A DNA stretch of 64,000 nt from JAHEEL01 sp963785245 (GCA_963785245.1 CAWAUO010000017.1:62001-126000); one strand, 5' to 3'; counted from the stretch's first letter, positions 36,435 through 45,152 are shown. Program-made: numbers and translations. The notes: a model not told the origin generated them from the letters alone.

Positions 36435-36757
36435 CCCCGCCAATCGACACGGCACCAAGAGCGCCGCTGGCAGTTCGGGCACTGCATCCACCGGCTGAAG
36501 TGCTTGCCGGGGATCCACAACGAGATCAGGGCGATCCGAACACCGATGTCGATGTGAGACGCTCGGGTCTTGGTGCCGCAGTGAGAGCAATCGATGACGC
36601 CGGTGGCGAACTGGTGCTCGCCTGTGGAGAACAGCGCTGCCTGTCCGTCGCGCCGTTCGGGTTCATGCAGCACATCGTCAGCGAGTGGATCATCGATCTC
36701 CGCCGGCGGCGTTTCGAAGAGCGCACGCTTGCCCTGAGGGTCAGAGCGGCCCGTCAT
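36431..36757 (-). CDS. Zinc-ribbon protein coupled to parA
   Basis: A 108-aa protein. The C-terminal half holds two Cys pairs, CSHCGTKTRAS and QCPNCQRRSWC, a treble-clef or zinc-ribbon pattern with a hydrophobic segment between them. The N-terminal half is polar and of low complexity. Its ATG overlaps the parA stop (ATGA), so it is translated with ParA. I know no named family for it. A DNA- or protein-binding accessory of ParA is a guess from position. Confidence 0.75.
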   Translation of the reverse strand: MTGRSDPQGKRALFETPPAEIDDPLADDVLHEPERRDGQAALFSTGEHQFATGVIDCSHCGTKTRASHIDIGVRIALISLWIPGKHFSRWMQCPNCQRRSWCRVDWRG

Positions 36758-37509
36758 GTCCGGTCCTCGATGTGCGCGGCGAGCTCCCGGTAAGCCTCTG
36801 CGCTCTTTGATCGACGAGCATGGGTGAGAACCGAGCGGCCCCTTCCCGGCGCTTCGGCGACTTTGACGGAACGCGGGATCGGCGGCGGGAGCACCTCGAT
36901 GCCGTGGGTCTCGGATACCTCGAGGAGCACCTGCCGTGCCAGATTCGTCCTGCGGTCGAACATGGTTGCGACCGCTCCGAGCACCTCGAGGTCGGCGTTG
37001 GTGTAGGCGCGGACGTCTTCGATCGTCTCCAGAAGCTGACCGACAGCCCGGTGGGAGAGCGTCTCGGCCTGGAATGGGATGAGCACGTGTGAAGCGGCGG
37101 TGAGTCCATTGAGGGTGAGGATGCCGAGCGACGGGGCGCAATCAATGAACACGTAGTCGTAGTTGTCGGCCACCGCCTTGAGCGCACGTCCGAGGACGAA
37201 CTCCCGTCCCGTCTTCGTCAGCAGGTGGATCTCCGAACCGGCGAGGTCGATGGATGAAGGGACGAGGTCGATGCCGTTCACCGTCACGATGACGTCCGCC
37301 ATGTCGGCGCGGCCGAGCATGACATCGTGGACGGTGGCCTCGAGATGGTCGGGATCGAGTCCGTTCTCGTAGGTGAGGCACGCCTGCGGGTCGAGGTCCA
37401 CCATGAGGACGTGCCGCCCACGTTCGACGAGGGCCGCAGCGAGCGTGTGGACGGTCGTGGTCTTCGCCACTCCGCCCTTCTGATTCGCGACTGCGATGAC
37501 CGTACTCAT
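36754..37509 (-). CDS. ParA/Soj family ATPase (orphan)
   Basis: A 251-aa deviant-Walker ATPase. KGGVAKTTT at residues 11-19 carries the signature Lys; DLDPQACLTY (Walker A') and VFIDCAPSLGILTLNGL (Walker B) follow. It has full ParA length but no HTH extension and no parB neighbour. Such orphan ParAs position chromosomes, cell-pole complexes or other cargo. The frame continues upstream, and the ATG at 37509 is chosen because the ParA domain begins there. Confidence 0.93.
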   Translation of the reverse strand: MSTVIAVANQKGGVAKTTTVHTLAAALVERGRHVLMVDLDPQACLTYENGLDPDHLEATVHDVMLGRADMADVIVTVNGIDLVPSSIDLAGSEIHLLTKTGREFVLGRALKAVADNYDYVFIDCAPSLGILTLNGLTAASHVLIPFQAETLSHRAVGQLLETIEDVRAYTNADLEVLGAVATMFDRRTNLARQVLLEVSETHGIEVLPPPIPRSVKVAEAPGRGRSVLTHARRSKSAEAYRELAAHIEDRT

Positions 37510-37563
37510 AGAGCGATTGTAGGAGGCAGGCACCGGGTGCGTCGGGGTGGGTAGAGTCGCGCC

Positions 37564-37989
37564 ATGCCGAAGCAATACAAGGTCACCCGCATGCGCCGGG
37601 CCATCAACCAGACGGCATCGACGATGGCGCGACTCGGGAAGGGTCCCTCGTGGGAGTTGACGGTCACCGGCCGCCGATCCGGCGAACCACGGACCGTCCC
37701 CGTCACTCCGGTCGAGATGAACGGGGCTCGCTATCTCGTTGCGCCATACGGGGCCACGGCGTGGGTGCACAACATCCGGGCCGCAGGCGAAGCCACCCTC
37801 AGACGTGGCGGGTCAAACGACCACATCACGGTCGTCGAGGTTGACGCAGAAGAGGCAGGACCCGTCCTGGCGGCATACTTCAACTCCCTCGAACGCATCG
37901 TCGGCGCCTACTTCGACGTCCCGAAGGAACCGACCGTCGACGACTTCATCGCGGTTGCGGATAGCCATCCGGTGTTCCGGGTCGTGTAG
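37564..37989 (+). CDS. Deazaflavin (F420)-dependent nitroreductase family protein (DUF385)
   Basis: A 141-aa split-barrel protein. WELTVTGRRSGEPRTVPVTPVEMNGARYLVAPYG...WVHNIRAAGEATLRRGG is the DDN/DUF385 pattern; W and N in WVHNIRA and the T-R-SGEPR loop are its most constant positions. Members bind F420 or related flavins and often reduce quinones or nitro compounds. This gene, if F420-dependent, implies the host makes F420. Divergent from parA. Confidence 0.92.
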   Translation: MPKQYKVTRMRRAINQTASTMARLGKGPSWELTVTGRRSGEPRTVPVTPVEMNGARYLVAPYGATAWVHNIRAAGEATLRRGGSNDHITVVEVDAEEAGPVLAAYFNSLERIVGAYFDVPKEPTVDDFIAVADSHPVFRVV

Positions 37990-38000
37990 CGCAGAGCGCG

Positions 38001-38097
38001 GCAGGCCTCATCTGGGCGATTCGGGCTCCCAAAGCCCTCTCCGCTGCGCTCCGGCATGGCGGCCGGTGCTCGCGCCTCTCCCACGAAGTGCGAGAGG
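38001..38097 (+). repeat. 97-bp dispersed repeat, copy B
   Basis: Gapless partner of 19707-19803. Its terminal hairpin (38075-38097) has the loop GAA and one mismatched pair, GTGCGAGAGG instead of GTGGGAGAGG. A low-complexity CTCAGCTACTCCGCTCCTC tract follows directly. It lies between the convergent DUF385 and CapA genes. Confidence 0.75.
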
Positions 38098-38151
38098 CGA
38101 AGACCGTCGCCTTCGCTCCTCAGCTACTCCGCTCCTCGACTGCTCGGCTCC

Positions 38152-39282
38152 TCACTTCGCGCCGGGGGCGGGGGCGCAGGGGGTTTCTGAGCCGGGTTGG
38201 AGGACGGGGTGGCCGGTGTCTTCGATCACGACGGGGACGAGGCAGGCGCCGATACGGCCATCCGGTTCGAAGACGAACTGGGCGATGGCCGTTTTCCGGG
38301 CTTCTGCGGGATGCGCCTGCCAGACGAAGTTGCCAAGACCCCAGGCGATCGGCTTCCCTTCGTACCAGCCGAGCGGTTGGAGCATGTGCTGATGGTGGCC
38401 GAAGACTCCGTCGGCGCCGGCGTCGATGAACGCCTCAGCGAGAGCGATCTCGAACGGACGCGGCTTCGTGGTCCCCTGCTCGCCCCAGTGGATCGTGACG
38501 AGAACAAGGTCTGCCATCTCATCCGCGGCGCGGATCGCCGCCGTCATCGCCTCTGCCGAATCGCCGTCGGTCATCCCGGGCCGCTCATCCGTGACGATCC
38601 AAGATCCCGTCTCGGGATGCACGCCACCACCTCCGAGAATCGCGATCGTCCACCCGTTCCGCTCTATGAGGACCGGGCCGTAGGCCTCAGCAGGGTTCTT
38701 GCCCGCGCCGACGGGATCGATACCGACGGCTTCGAGATTGCTGCGGGCGTCAAGCATCGCTTCGAACCCGAAATCGATGGCGTGGTTGTTCGCGAGATTC
38801 GCCACGTCCACACCGGCCGCTGCCATCGAGGGCAGCGCTTCCGGGTCGCAGCGGAATGTCCAGGGCTTGTCCCACGGTGTGCCCAGATCCGATGCGGAGC
38901 ATTCGAGGTTGACGACGGTGAGGTCGTCCCGGTGGAAGACGTCGTCGAGGCCGGACCATGCGTACTCGTAGCCGGTTGAGGGGAAGGACCGAACGAAGGT
39001 CGGGTCGAGGTTCACATCGCCGGTCCCGTTGATGACGAGGCGCTCTCTCGGTTCGGGCGGTGGCTCCGTGGAGGGCGTTGTTGTGGACTCCACAACAGTG
39101 GTCGACGGCGGTGGAGGAGCGGTTGTCGAGGTTGTTGCCGTGGTCGTCGGAGCAGGAAGCGTGGTGATCGTCGCGAACGCAGTCGTCGACGGGGAAGACG
39201 CTGCCGCGCCGTCCGAACAGGCCCCGATGACGGCCGCCAGTGCCAAGAAGCCGAGAACGCGAAGGAATCGGATTCGATGCAT
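38152..39282 (-). CDS. CapA family lipoprotein (PgsA-like metallophosphatase)
   Basis: A 376-aa exported lipoprotein: signal peptide with lipobox IGAC at about 19-22, a Thr/Pro-rich linker (residues 25-78), then a PGA_cap domain. Domain motifs are INGTGDVNLD, VVNLECSASD, ANNHAIDFG, TIHWGEQ and GHHQHMLQPLGWYEGKPIAWGLGNFVW. CapA-type proteins act in poly-gamma-glutamate or other surface polymer assembly, or as surface phosphatases. No cap/pgs partners are near. Divergent from ppdK. Confidence 0.92.
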   Translation of the reverse strand: MHRIRFLRVLGFLALAAVIGACSDGAAASSPSTTAFATITTLPAPTTTATTSTTAPPPPSTTVVESTTTPSTEPPPEPRERLVINGTGDVNLDPTFVRSFPSTGYEYAWSGLDDVFHRDDLTVVNLECSASDLGTPWDKPWTFRCDPEALPSMAAAGVDVANLANNHAIDFGFEAMLDARSNLEAVGIDPVGAGKNPAEAYGPVLIERNGWTIAILGGGGVHPETGSWIVTDERPGMTDGDSAEAMTAAIRAADEMADLVLVTIHWGEQGTTKPRPFEIALAEAFIDAGADGVFGHHQHMLQPLGWYEGKPIAWGLGNFVWQAHPAEARKTAIAQFVFEPDGRIGACLVPVVIEDTGHPVLQPGSETPCAPAPGAK

Positions 39283-39288
39283 CGAGAG

Positions 39289-39300
39289 AACGGTACCGTT
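39289..39300. promoter_or_regulatory. 12-bp perfect palindrome between capA and ppdK
   Basis: AACGGTACCGTT lies 7 bp upstream of the capA start and 87 bp upstream of ppdK. A perfect palindrome between divergent starts is a candidate operator; no known regulator consensus is matched. Confidence 0.35.
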
Positions 39301-39386
39301 CAGGGCTCGGAATGCTGTCGTTCGCGCGCGCTTGCGCGACCCGCGTTACCGAGTCGTTTTCAATCCAGGCAGAGAAGGAGCACAGG

Positions 39387-42101
39387 ATGCAAAAGTGGGT
39401 CTATCGGTTCGACGAGGTTGACCAGGCCGAAGAATCAGTCGGTGGTGACTGGGACGCGGTGCGCGGATTGCTCGGTGGAAAGGGCGCGAACCTCGGTGAG
39501 ATGTCGCGTACCGGCGTGCCGGTTCCCCCCGGGTTCACCATCACAACGCAGGCATGCAACGCCTACCTGGACAACAATGAGAGCTTCCCCGACGGCCTCC
39601 TCGACCAGCTGAACGACGCCCTCGCCACCGTCGAGGCGGGCCTGGGCAAGAACTTCGGATCGGCCGACTCGCCGCTCCTCGTGTCGTGTCGCTCCGGCGC
39701 CAAGTTCTCGATGCCCGGGATGATGGACACCGTTCTCAACATCGGCATCAACGACGAGGTCCTCCCCGGGATGGTCGTTGCGTTCGGCGACGAGCGATTC
39801 GTCTACGACTCCTACCGCCGCCTCGTGCAGATGTTCGGCAGCGTCGTTATGGGCGTCGATGACCATCCGTTCGAAGAGGTGCTCACGGAGGCCCGAGCGG
39901 AAGCCGGCGTCGAGACCGACTCCGATCTCGATGCTGCCGCTCTGGCGAAGGTGCTTGAGCGCTTCAAGGCCATCGTGAAGGCCGAGACCGGCATGGACTT
40001 CCCGCAGGATCCTCGCGAGCAGTTGCTGATGGCCGTCGAAGCCGTCTTCAAGTCATGGAACGGCAAGCGTGCGTTCGCATACCGCGACGCCGCCAAGATC
40101 GCCCACGACCTCGGGACCGCCGTCAACGTGCAGACGATGGTATTCGGCAACATGGGCGACGGATCGGGCACCGGCGTCGCGATGTCCCGCAACGCAACCA
40201 CCGGCGAGAATCGTCTCGAAGGTGACTACCTGATCAACGCCCAGGGCGAAGATGTCGTTGCCGGTATCCGGGTGACGCACCCGATCGCCGAACTCGCCGG
40301 TGACCTCCCCGAGGCCTACGCGGAGTTCGAGGACTACGCCAGGAAGCTCGAGACCCACTTCCGCAACATGCAGGACATGGAGTTCACGGTCGAGAAGGGG
40401 AAGCTGTGGCTTCTCCAGACCCGTGACGGCAAGCGCACCGCGCAGGCTGCGGTCCGCATCGCGGTCGACATGGTCGATGAAGGCATGATCACCAAGGACG
40501 AGGCGCTCATGCGCGTCGAGACCGATCACGTCGATTTCTTCCTCCATCCCCAGTTCAACCTGGCGTCGAAGACCGAGGCGCTCGAAGGTGATCGGAAGAT
40601 CGCCCTCGGCCTCAACGTCTCACCGGGCGCTGCCGTCGGTGTCGTTGCTTTTGATCCGGACCTTGCAGAGGCCTGGGCGAAGGAGGGCAAGCCGGTGATC
40701 CTCGGTCGTCCCGAGACCAAGCCGGATGATGTTCACGGCATGCTCGCCGCTGAAGGCATCGTCACCACCCGTGGTGGGCGCACGAGCCACGCGGCGCTGG
40801 TCGCTCGTCAGTTCGGCAAGCCGGCGGTTGTCGGTGCCTCCGAACTCGATATTGACCTCAAGGCTCGGACAATGGTCATGGGCGACATCGTGGTCAACGA
40901 GGGCGACTGGCTCTCCGTCGACGGCACGACCGGCGAGGTCTTCCTCGGCAAGGTCGAGACCGACGTCCCCGACATCGACGATCCATGGCTGACGAAGATC
41001 CTCGAGTGGGCGGATGAGCGGCGCAAGCTCGAAGTGTGGGCGAACGCCGACTACCCGATCGATGCTGAGCGTGCCCGTCTCTACGGCGCCCGCGGTATCG
41101 GCCTCTGTCGGACCGAGCACATGTTCTTCGAACCGGAGCGGCTCCCGATCGTCCAGAAGATGATCCTGTCCGACGACCTCGCCGAGCGTGAGGAAGTGAC
41201 GTTCTCGCTGCTTCCCATGCAGCGCGAGGACTTCGCAGGTCTCTTCCGGGCCATGGACGGCTACCCGGTCGTCATCCGTCTCATCGATCCACCGTTGCAC
41301 GAGTTCCTCCCCGGCTGGGGCGAACTCACCAACGAGATCGCTGATCTCAGGATCGCGCTCGCTACCGGCGGCGATGCGGTTGCGATCGAGGCAGAGATTG
41401 CCGAGAAGGCCGCGATGCTCGACCGTGTCGAGGCACTGCGCGAAGAGAACCCGATGCTGGGTCTGCGCGGGGTGCGTCTCGGCATTCTGCGCCCCGAACT
41501 GACCCGCATGCAGGTGCGGGCGATCATCGAGGCAGCTTGCCTGGTCGCCGGCGAGGGTGTCGACGTGCATCCTGAGATCATGATCCCGCTGACCAGCCAT
41601 GTGAACGAGCTTGCGCGTCAGCGCAGCGTTCTCGAGCAGGAAGCCAAGGACGTCATGGCCGAGCAGGGTGTCGAGGTCGACTACAAATTCGGCACGATGA
41701 TCGAGATCCCACGTGCTGCCGTGACGGCAGACCAGATCGCCGAGTACGCCGAGTTCATCTCCTTCGGGACGAACGACCTCACGCAGATGACGTACGGCAT
41801 CAGCCGGGACGACGCCGAGAAGGGCTTCCTCATGGAGTACCTGTCGGAGGGAATCCTGGCCGACAACCCGTTCTTCACGATCGACCCCGACGGTGTCGGG
41901 CAGTTGATGGCCATCGCGCTCGAGAAGGCGAAGTCGGTTCGCCCGGACCTCGAGGCCGGCATCTGCGGCGAGCACGGCGGCGAGCCACGCTCGATCGCTC
42001 TCTGCCACGATCTCGGTCTGAAGTACGTGAGCTGCTCACCGTTCCGTGTACCGATCGCCCGTCTCGCAGCAGCGCAAGCACAGATCGTGAACCCGAGGTA
42101 G
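39387..42101 (+). CDS. ppdK: Pyruvate, phosphate dikinase
   Basis: A 904-aa enzyme interconverting pyruvate and PEP with ATP and phosphate. N-terminal nucleotide-binding domain (LLGGKGANLGEM, VPPGFTITTQ, CRSGAKFSMPGMMDTVLNIG), central phosphohistidine domain (GGRTSHAALVARQFGKPAVVG) and C-terminal PEP/pyruvate domain (ARGIGLCRTEHMF, FGTNDLTQMTYGISRDDAEKGF, GICGEHGG). Length is normal. AAGGAG precedes the ATG at 39387, which begins MQKWVYRF as in homologues. A strong terminator follows. Confidence 0.98.
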   Translation: MQKWVYRFDEVDQAEESVGGDWDAVRGLLGGKGANLGEMSRTGVPVPPGFTITTQACNAYLDNNESFPDGLLDQLNDALATVEAGLGKNFGSADSPLLVSCRSGAKFSMPGMMDTVLNIGINDEVLPGMVVAFGDERFVYDSYRRLVQMFGSVVMGVDDHPFEEVLTEARAEAGVETDSDLDAAALAKVLERFKAIVKAETGMDFPQDPREQLLMAVEAVFKSWNGKRAFAYRDAAKIAHDLGTAVNVQTMVFGNMGDGSGTGVAMSRNATTGENRLEGDYLINAQGEDVVAGIRVTHPIAELAGDLPEAYAEFEDYARKLETHFRNMQDMEFTVEKGKLWLLQTRDGKRTAQAAVRIAVDMVDEGMITKDEALMRVETDHVDFFLHPQFNLASKTEALEGDRKIALGLNVSPGAAVGVVAFDPDLAEAWAKEGKPVILGRPETKPDDVHGMLAAEGIVTTRGGRTSHAALVARQFGKPAVVGASELDIDLKARTMVMGDIVVNEGDWLSVDGTTGEVFLGKVETDVPDIDDPWLTKILEWADERRKLEVWANADYPIDAERARLYGARGIGLCRTEHMFFEPERLPIVQKMILSDDLAEREEVTFSLLPMQREDFAGLFRAMDGYPVVIRLIDPPLHEFLPGWGELTNEIADLRIALATGGDAVAIEAEIAEKAAMLDRVEALREENPMLGLRGVRLGILRPELTRMQVRAIIEAACLVAGEGVDVHPEIMIPLTSHVNELARQRSVLEQEAKDVMAEQGVEVDYKFGTMIEIPRAAVTADQIAEYAEFISFGTNDLTQMTYGISRDDAEKGFLMEYLSEGILADNPFFTIDPDGVGQLMAIALEKAKSVRPDLEAGICGEHGGEPRSIALCHDLGLKYVSCSPFRVPIARLAAAQAQIVNPR

Positions 42102-42102
42102 G

Positions 42103-42154
42103 ACCAGCTACCAGCTACCAGCTGCAGCGCCAGCTGCCAGCTGCCAGCTACCAG
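42103..42154. repeat. Tandem CCAGCTA/CCAGCTG tract
   Basis: About seven imperfect copies of a 7-mer (CCAGCTA or CCAGCTG) directly after the ppdK stop. It belongs with the AGCT-based tracts at 15026 and 60741. Confidence 0.6.
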
Positions 42155-42155
42155 C

Positions 42156-42204
42156 GAGAGCCCGTCCTTGGCCCCCGACGAAGGGGAGCCGGGGGCGGGC
42201 TCTC
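42156..42204 (+). terminator. Terminator of ppdK
   Basis: Nine-bp outer stem GAGAGCCCG/CGGGCTCTC enclosing a GC-rich inner stem (GCCCCCG/CGGGGGC), followed by TTTG. A strong hairpin with a short T-run. Confidence 0.7.
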
Positions 42205-42332
42205 TTTGCCGCCGGTCGCCGGTCGCCGGTCCGGCGGGGAGGAGCCGAGGAGCGGAGTATGGGTGGCGGAGGGTTCTCTCGCTCGTGTGGAGAGGTGGTG
42301 ACCCCTTCCGTCAGCGCCTGGCGGCGCTGCCA

Positions 42333-42351
42333 CCTTCCCCTAAGGGGAAGG
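42333..42351. repeat. Short palindrome CCTTCCCCT-A-AGGGGAAGG
   Basis: Nine-bp perfect arms around one base, just upstream of the DUF4388 gene. It resembles the other dispersed hairpins in style, not in sequence. Confidence 0.5.
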
Positions 42352-42374
42352 AATTCGGGGGCCGATAGGGGGAC

Positions 42375-43088
42375 ATGGACCTACTTCAGGGGGATCTTGC
42401 TGCGTTCCCGTTGCGGGACGTTGTGGTGCTGCTCGCGCAACGGCATCAGACCGGGGTGCTCCGGGTTGAGACGGGGTATCTGACCGGCCGGGTGTTCTTC
42501 GTGGATGGCCGTGTGACGTATGCCACGACGCGCGACGGAGATGGTTCCATCGCGGCCCTCGCCCGCCTCGGCAGCCGACCGGAACGCGATCGCCGCGGCC
42601 GCAACCCGGGCGGGAAGTGGCCCGATCCGGCCCGCCCGCTGATTCTGCAGCAGATCGGCGAGGTGCTCGTCCGTCTCGAGCACAACGTCGCCGGGCGCTT
42701 CTGGTTCGTCGAAGGTGTGACAACGCGGGCCTATGGAGAGACGGAGATCCAACGGTTCGAGGCAGGAGAGGTTCTCGCAGCGGCGGACGGGCGGCGCAAG
42801 GAGTGGGCCGAGATCGCCCGCATTCTGCCCGACTCCTCTGTCCGGTTCGTCATGCGTCCCCACCTCGATCCTGGTGTGACCCGGGCGGTCATCCCGGCGC
42901 CGGCCTGGCCGATTCTCGCCGCAATCGGCAGCGGTGCAACGGTTCAGCAGGTCGCTGAACACCTCAGTCTCTTCGAGTTGTCTGCAGCGCGCCTCATCGC
43001 CGACCTCTACATCGAAGGCTTGATCGTTCCGGAGCACGAGTCGGAGGGGTCCCCGACCGTTCTGGTCAACCTCGACGCCGCGTCATGA
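42375..43088 (+). CDS. DUF4388 domain protein
   Basis: A 237-aa soluble protein starting MDLLQGDLAAFPLRDVVVLLAQRHQTGVLRVETG, the classic start of DUF4388 (PATAN-like) proteins; GRVFFVDGRVTYATT continues it. The rest (residues about 95-237) looks like helical and winged-helix segments (ILAAIGSGATVQQVAEHLSLFELSAARLIADLYIEGLIV). DUF4388 proteins sit in signalling systems, often with response regulators, but none is adjacent. The start is the ATG after GGGGGAC. Confidence 0.88.
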   Translation: MDLLQGDLAAFPLRDVVVLLAQRHQTGVLRVETGYLTGRVFFVDGRVTYATTRDGDGSIAALARLGSRPERDRRGRNPGGKWPDPARPLILQQIGEVLVRLEHNVAGRFWFVEGVTTRAYGETEIQRFEAGEVLAAADGRRKEWAEIARILPDSSVRFVMRPHLDPGVTRAVIPAPAWPILAAIGSGATVQQVAEHLSLFELSAARLIADLYIEGLIVPEHESEGSPTVLVNLDAAS

Positions 43089-43095
43089 GGGCAGG

Positions 43096-43500
43096 TCAGA
43101 CGGGCGGCGTCGTGCCGTTCGCCAAGCGAACGACCCAGACGACCAGCAGGAGCGCTGCCGTTCCTCCAAGGACGTAGTTGACCCATCGGCGATGATGCCA
43201 CTGGATCCAACCCGCTCGGTGCGCCAGCCAGATGGTCCAAGCTCCGAGGAGTTCAGCGACAACCAGGAGGATGAGGGGGTGGTAGCGCAGCGCCTCCATG
43301 ACATTGCCCCTGACCAGGTGACCGGCGGCCCTCGTCATTCCACACCCGGGGCACGCCACCCCGGTGCAGTTGGCGAACCCGCAGATCGTCGGACTCGCGT
43401 CCGAGGGGTTGACGGTCGCAAGTGCGATCGCCGCGACGAACGGGATCGCAAGCAGCGATCCCTGTCCCAGTCGGGACCTCGCGGCGAACGTTGTGATCAC
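43096..43500 (-). CDS. DUF2752 membrane protein
   Basis: A 134-aa protein with three or four membrane helices and the DUF2752 signature ACPGCGMTRAAGHLVRGN. The start is the GTG at 43500, which shares bases with the TGA of the upstream DUF4190 gene (GTGA), so translation is coupled. Function unknown. Upstream frame extension is rejected because it would overlap the DUF4190 gene entirely. Confidence 0.87.
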   Translation of the reverse strand: MITTFAARSRLGQGSLLAIPFVAAIALATVNPSDASPTICGFANCTGVACPGCGMTRAAGHLVRGNVMEALRYHPLILLVVAELLGAWTIWLAHRAGWIQWHHRRWVNYVLGGTAALLLVVWVVRLANGTTPPV

Positions 43501-43772
43501 GTCGTGGCGGCGAACAAGCCGATGACGAGAGCGAAGAACAGGAACGCAATCCCGATAATCATCAGAACCGTTGAGATGATACCGAGAATCCTCCCGGCCT
43601 GAGCGGTGCCGCGATTCTGCGGCGGTCGCAGACCGGCATCGATCCCGGCGAGTTCCTTGTTCCCCATCACCCATGCGATTGGGCCGAGGATCTGGCACAG
43701 CACGAGCGACAGGATCCCGAGGACGAGAACCGTGGTCGCTTGGCTGTCTTCCTGGTAGTACTGGTCAGTCAT
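43497..43772 (-). CDS. DUF4190 membrane protein
   Basis: A 91-aa protein with two hydrophobic helices: TTVLVLGILSLVLCQILGPIAWVMGNKEL and then GRILGIISTVLMIIGIAFLFFALVIGLF, joined by a polar loop. This is the DUF4190 (CD20-like) layout. Its gene precedes and couples to DUF2752, so the two small membrane proteins probably work together. ATG at 43772. Confidence 0.87.
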   Translation of the reverse strand: MTDQYYQEDSQATTVLVLGILSLVLCQILGPIAWVMGNKELAGIDAGLRPPQNRGTAQAGRILGIISTVLMIIGIAFLFFALVIGLFAATT

Positions 43773-43883
43773 AGGTCCAGTATGGCCCGGCCGATCAGCA
43801 GAGGCCACTCAAGAACTGATATCACGGTGCGCTGCGCGCGGGCCGCCCGGTGGCGGACGGCCCGCAATCGACAGCGGGCCCCT

Positions 43884-44621
43884 CTAGCTCCGCCCTGAGC
43901 CTGCCAGCGGTTGGTCTTCTTCGACGTTGGTCAGGTCGATGATGTCGGCCATCTGCTCGGTATACGGCGTGGCGACGGCCGCCAGATCGTGGATCTTGAT
44001 CTCGACTTCGGTGATCGCTGCGCGGAGGTGATCGAGGCGTGCAGAGATGCGGAGTTCCTCGCGGCTCGCCTCGCCGACGATCTCGTTTGCGATCCGATCG
44101 GCCTCTTCTGCAGCCGTTGCCAATCTGGCTTCCGCGGCGTGTTCGCTGAGCTCGATGACGTGCTGGCGGTCGCCGATGGCGGAGGCGCGTGCGGTCTCCG
44201 CCTCGAGCATCATCTCGAATGACGCCTCGTCGGCCTCGGTGACAAGCTTCTCCCACCGGCCGTGCGCTTCGATGATCACCTGGTCGCGTTCGAAGTGCAT
44301 CTGGTCGATCTTGACGCGAGCGGTCTCGAGGCGCTGGGCTGCATCGCGCTGCGCGTTGGCCACGATCTGATCGGCCCTGGCGGCTCCCTCGCTGATCATC
44401 TCCTGCTTGGTGTGCTGTGCGGCGACGAACGTCCGCCGGATGGCGTCCACTGACTCGTCGGCCTCCTGAACCCTGGCTTCGAGGAGGTCGGTATCGTGTT
44501 CGTACGATCGGAGCGTGGCAACCAAGCGATCCATGACACGGTCGACCTCGACGGGGTCATAGCCTTTGCGGCGTACGGTCCCGAATCGGTGCGCTTCAAC
44601 GGTTGTGGCCTCAATCTTCAT
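43884..44621 (-). CDS. DivIVA-domain coiled-coil protein
   Basis: A 245-aa protein. The N-terminus EAHRFGTVRRKGYDPVEVDRVMDRL is a DivIVA/Wag31-type membrane-targeting motif; the following about 190 residues are continuous coiled coil rich in Ala, Glu and Arg. Full DivIVA proteins recruit cell-wall machinery at poles in actinobacteria. This shorter relative could scaffold the pole or septum. GGGGAGAA precedes the ATG. It is not next to dcw-cluster genes. Confidence 0.88.
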   Translation of the reverse strand: MKIEATTVEAHRFGTVRRKGYDPVEVDRVMDRLVATLRSYEHDTDLLEARVQEADESVDAIRRTFVAAQHTKQEMISEGAARADQIVANAQRDAAQRLETARVKIDQMHFERDQVIIEAHGRWEKLVTEADEASFEMMLEAETARASAIGDRQHVIELSEHAAEARLATAAEEADRIANEIVGEASREELRISARLDHLRAAITEVEIKIHDLAAVATPYTEQMADIIDLTNVEEDQPLAGSGRS

Positions 44622-44737
44622 GCGTCATTCTCCCCGGAATGCTCCATCCGTTGCTGCCCCTGCAAACCATGCAGAGCGACCGGGTTGGCCGCAGTCAAGG
44701 CGGAACCTTACGGCGGAAATGAGGGGCTCGCAAGGGG

Positions 44738-44746
44738 TTATCCACA
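44738..44746 (+). promoter_or_regulatory. Single DnaA-box match TTATCCACA
   Basis: A perfect 9-mer match to the DnaA box, in the divergent spacer between the DivIVA-like gene and the HTH gene. There is only one copy, with no AT-rich unwinding region or dnaA/dnaN nearby, so it is not an origin. DnaA-linked regulation of either neighbour is possible. Confidence 0.4.
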
Positions 44747-44823
44747 GTCTTCCCGTGTCGTCGGCACGCTGGCTCTCGAAGACACTCCTGGACGATCGGC
44801 GCTGAGTGGGGTAGAACAGGGGA

Positions 44824-45039
44824 GTGAACCGCATCACCGTCGACATCAACAAGGAGTGGCTCTCCGTCGCAGATATATGCGAATACATGGATGTCTCCCC
44901 GTTCGTTGTGACGAGTCAATTGCGTTCCGGCGCACTCCCGGCGGTGAAGTTCGGCAGGGAGTGGCGCGTGTCGCGACAGGACTTCGAGGATTGGATCAAC
45001 GCACAACGCGAACAGGCCGAGGCACCGATCGAGGCGTAG
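44824..45039 (+). CDS. Small excisionase/MerR-like helix-turn-helix protein
   Basis: A 71-aa DNA-binding protein: WLSVADICEYMDVSPFVVTSQLRSGALPAVKFGREWRVSRQDFEDWI is the excisionase-type HTH. Proteins of this size and form (for example BldC-like and Rv0500A-like) act as nucleoid or developmental regulators in actinobacteria. It starts with GTG. The absence of integrase or attachment sites argues against a phage origin. Confidence 0.9.
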   Translation: MNRITVDINKEWLSVADICEYMDVSPFVVTSQLRSGALPAVKFGREWRVSRQDFEDWINAQREQAEAPIEA

Positions 45040-45152
45040 GCCGACGGCACCATCGAATCCGAAGCCGACTGATCGTGAGCTGCCTGGCACCACGGATCGA
45101 TTCGACGGAACGGCTACTGCGGTAGCGTTACCCGCCCCGTGAAGGAGAGACT

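Noticed and set aside
40620..42008. 462-codon minus-strand frame
   Set aside because: Antisense to ppdK, with no start context or domain.
42103..42154. CRISPR-like array
   Set aside because: Repeat unit is 7 bp with no spacers and no cas genes.
44738..44746. Replication origin
   Set aside because: Only one DnaA box, no AT-rich unwinding zone and no dnaA, dnaN, gyrB or parB in the window.
44824..45039. Prophage excisionase
   Set aside because: The HTH type is shared with small actinobacterial regulators; there is no integrase, attachment repeat or phage gene nearby.
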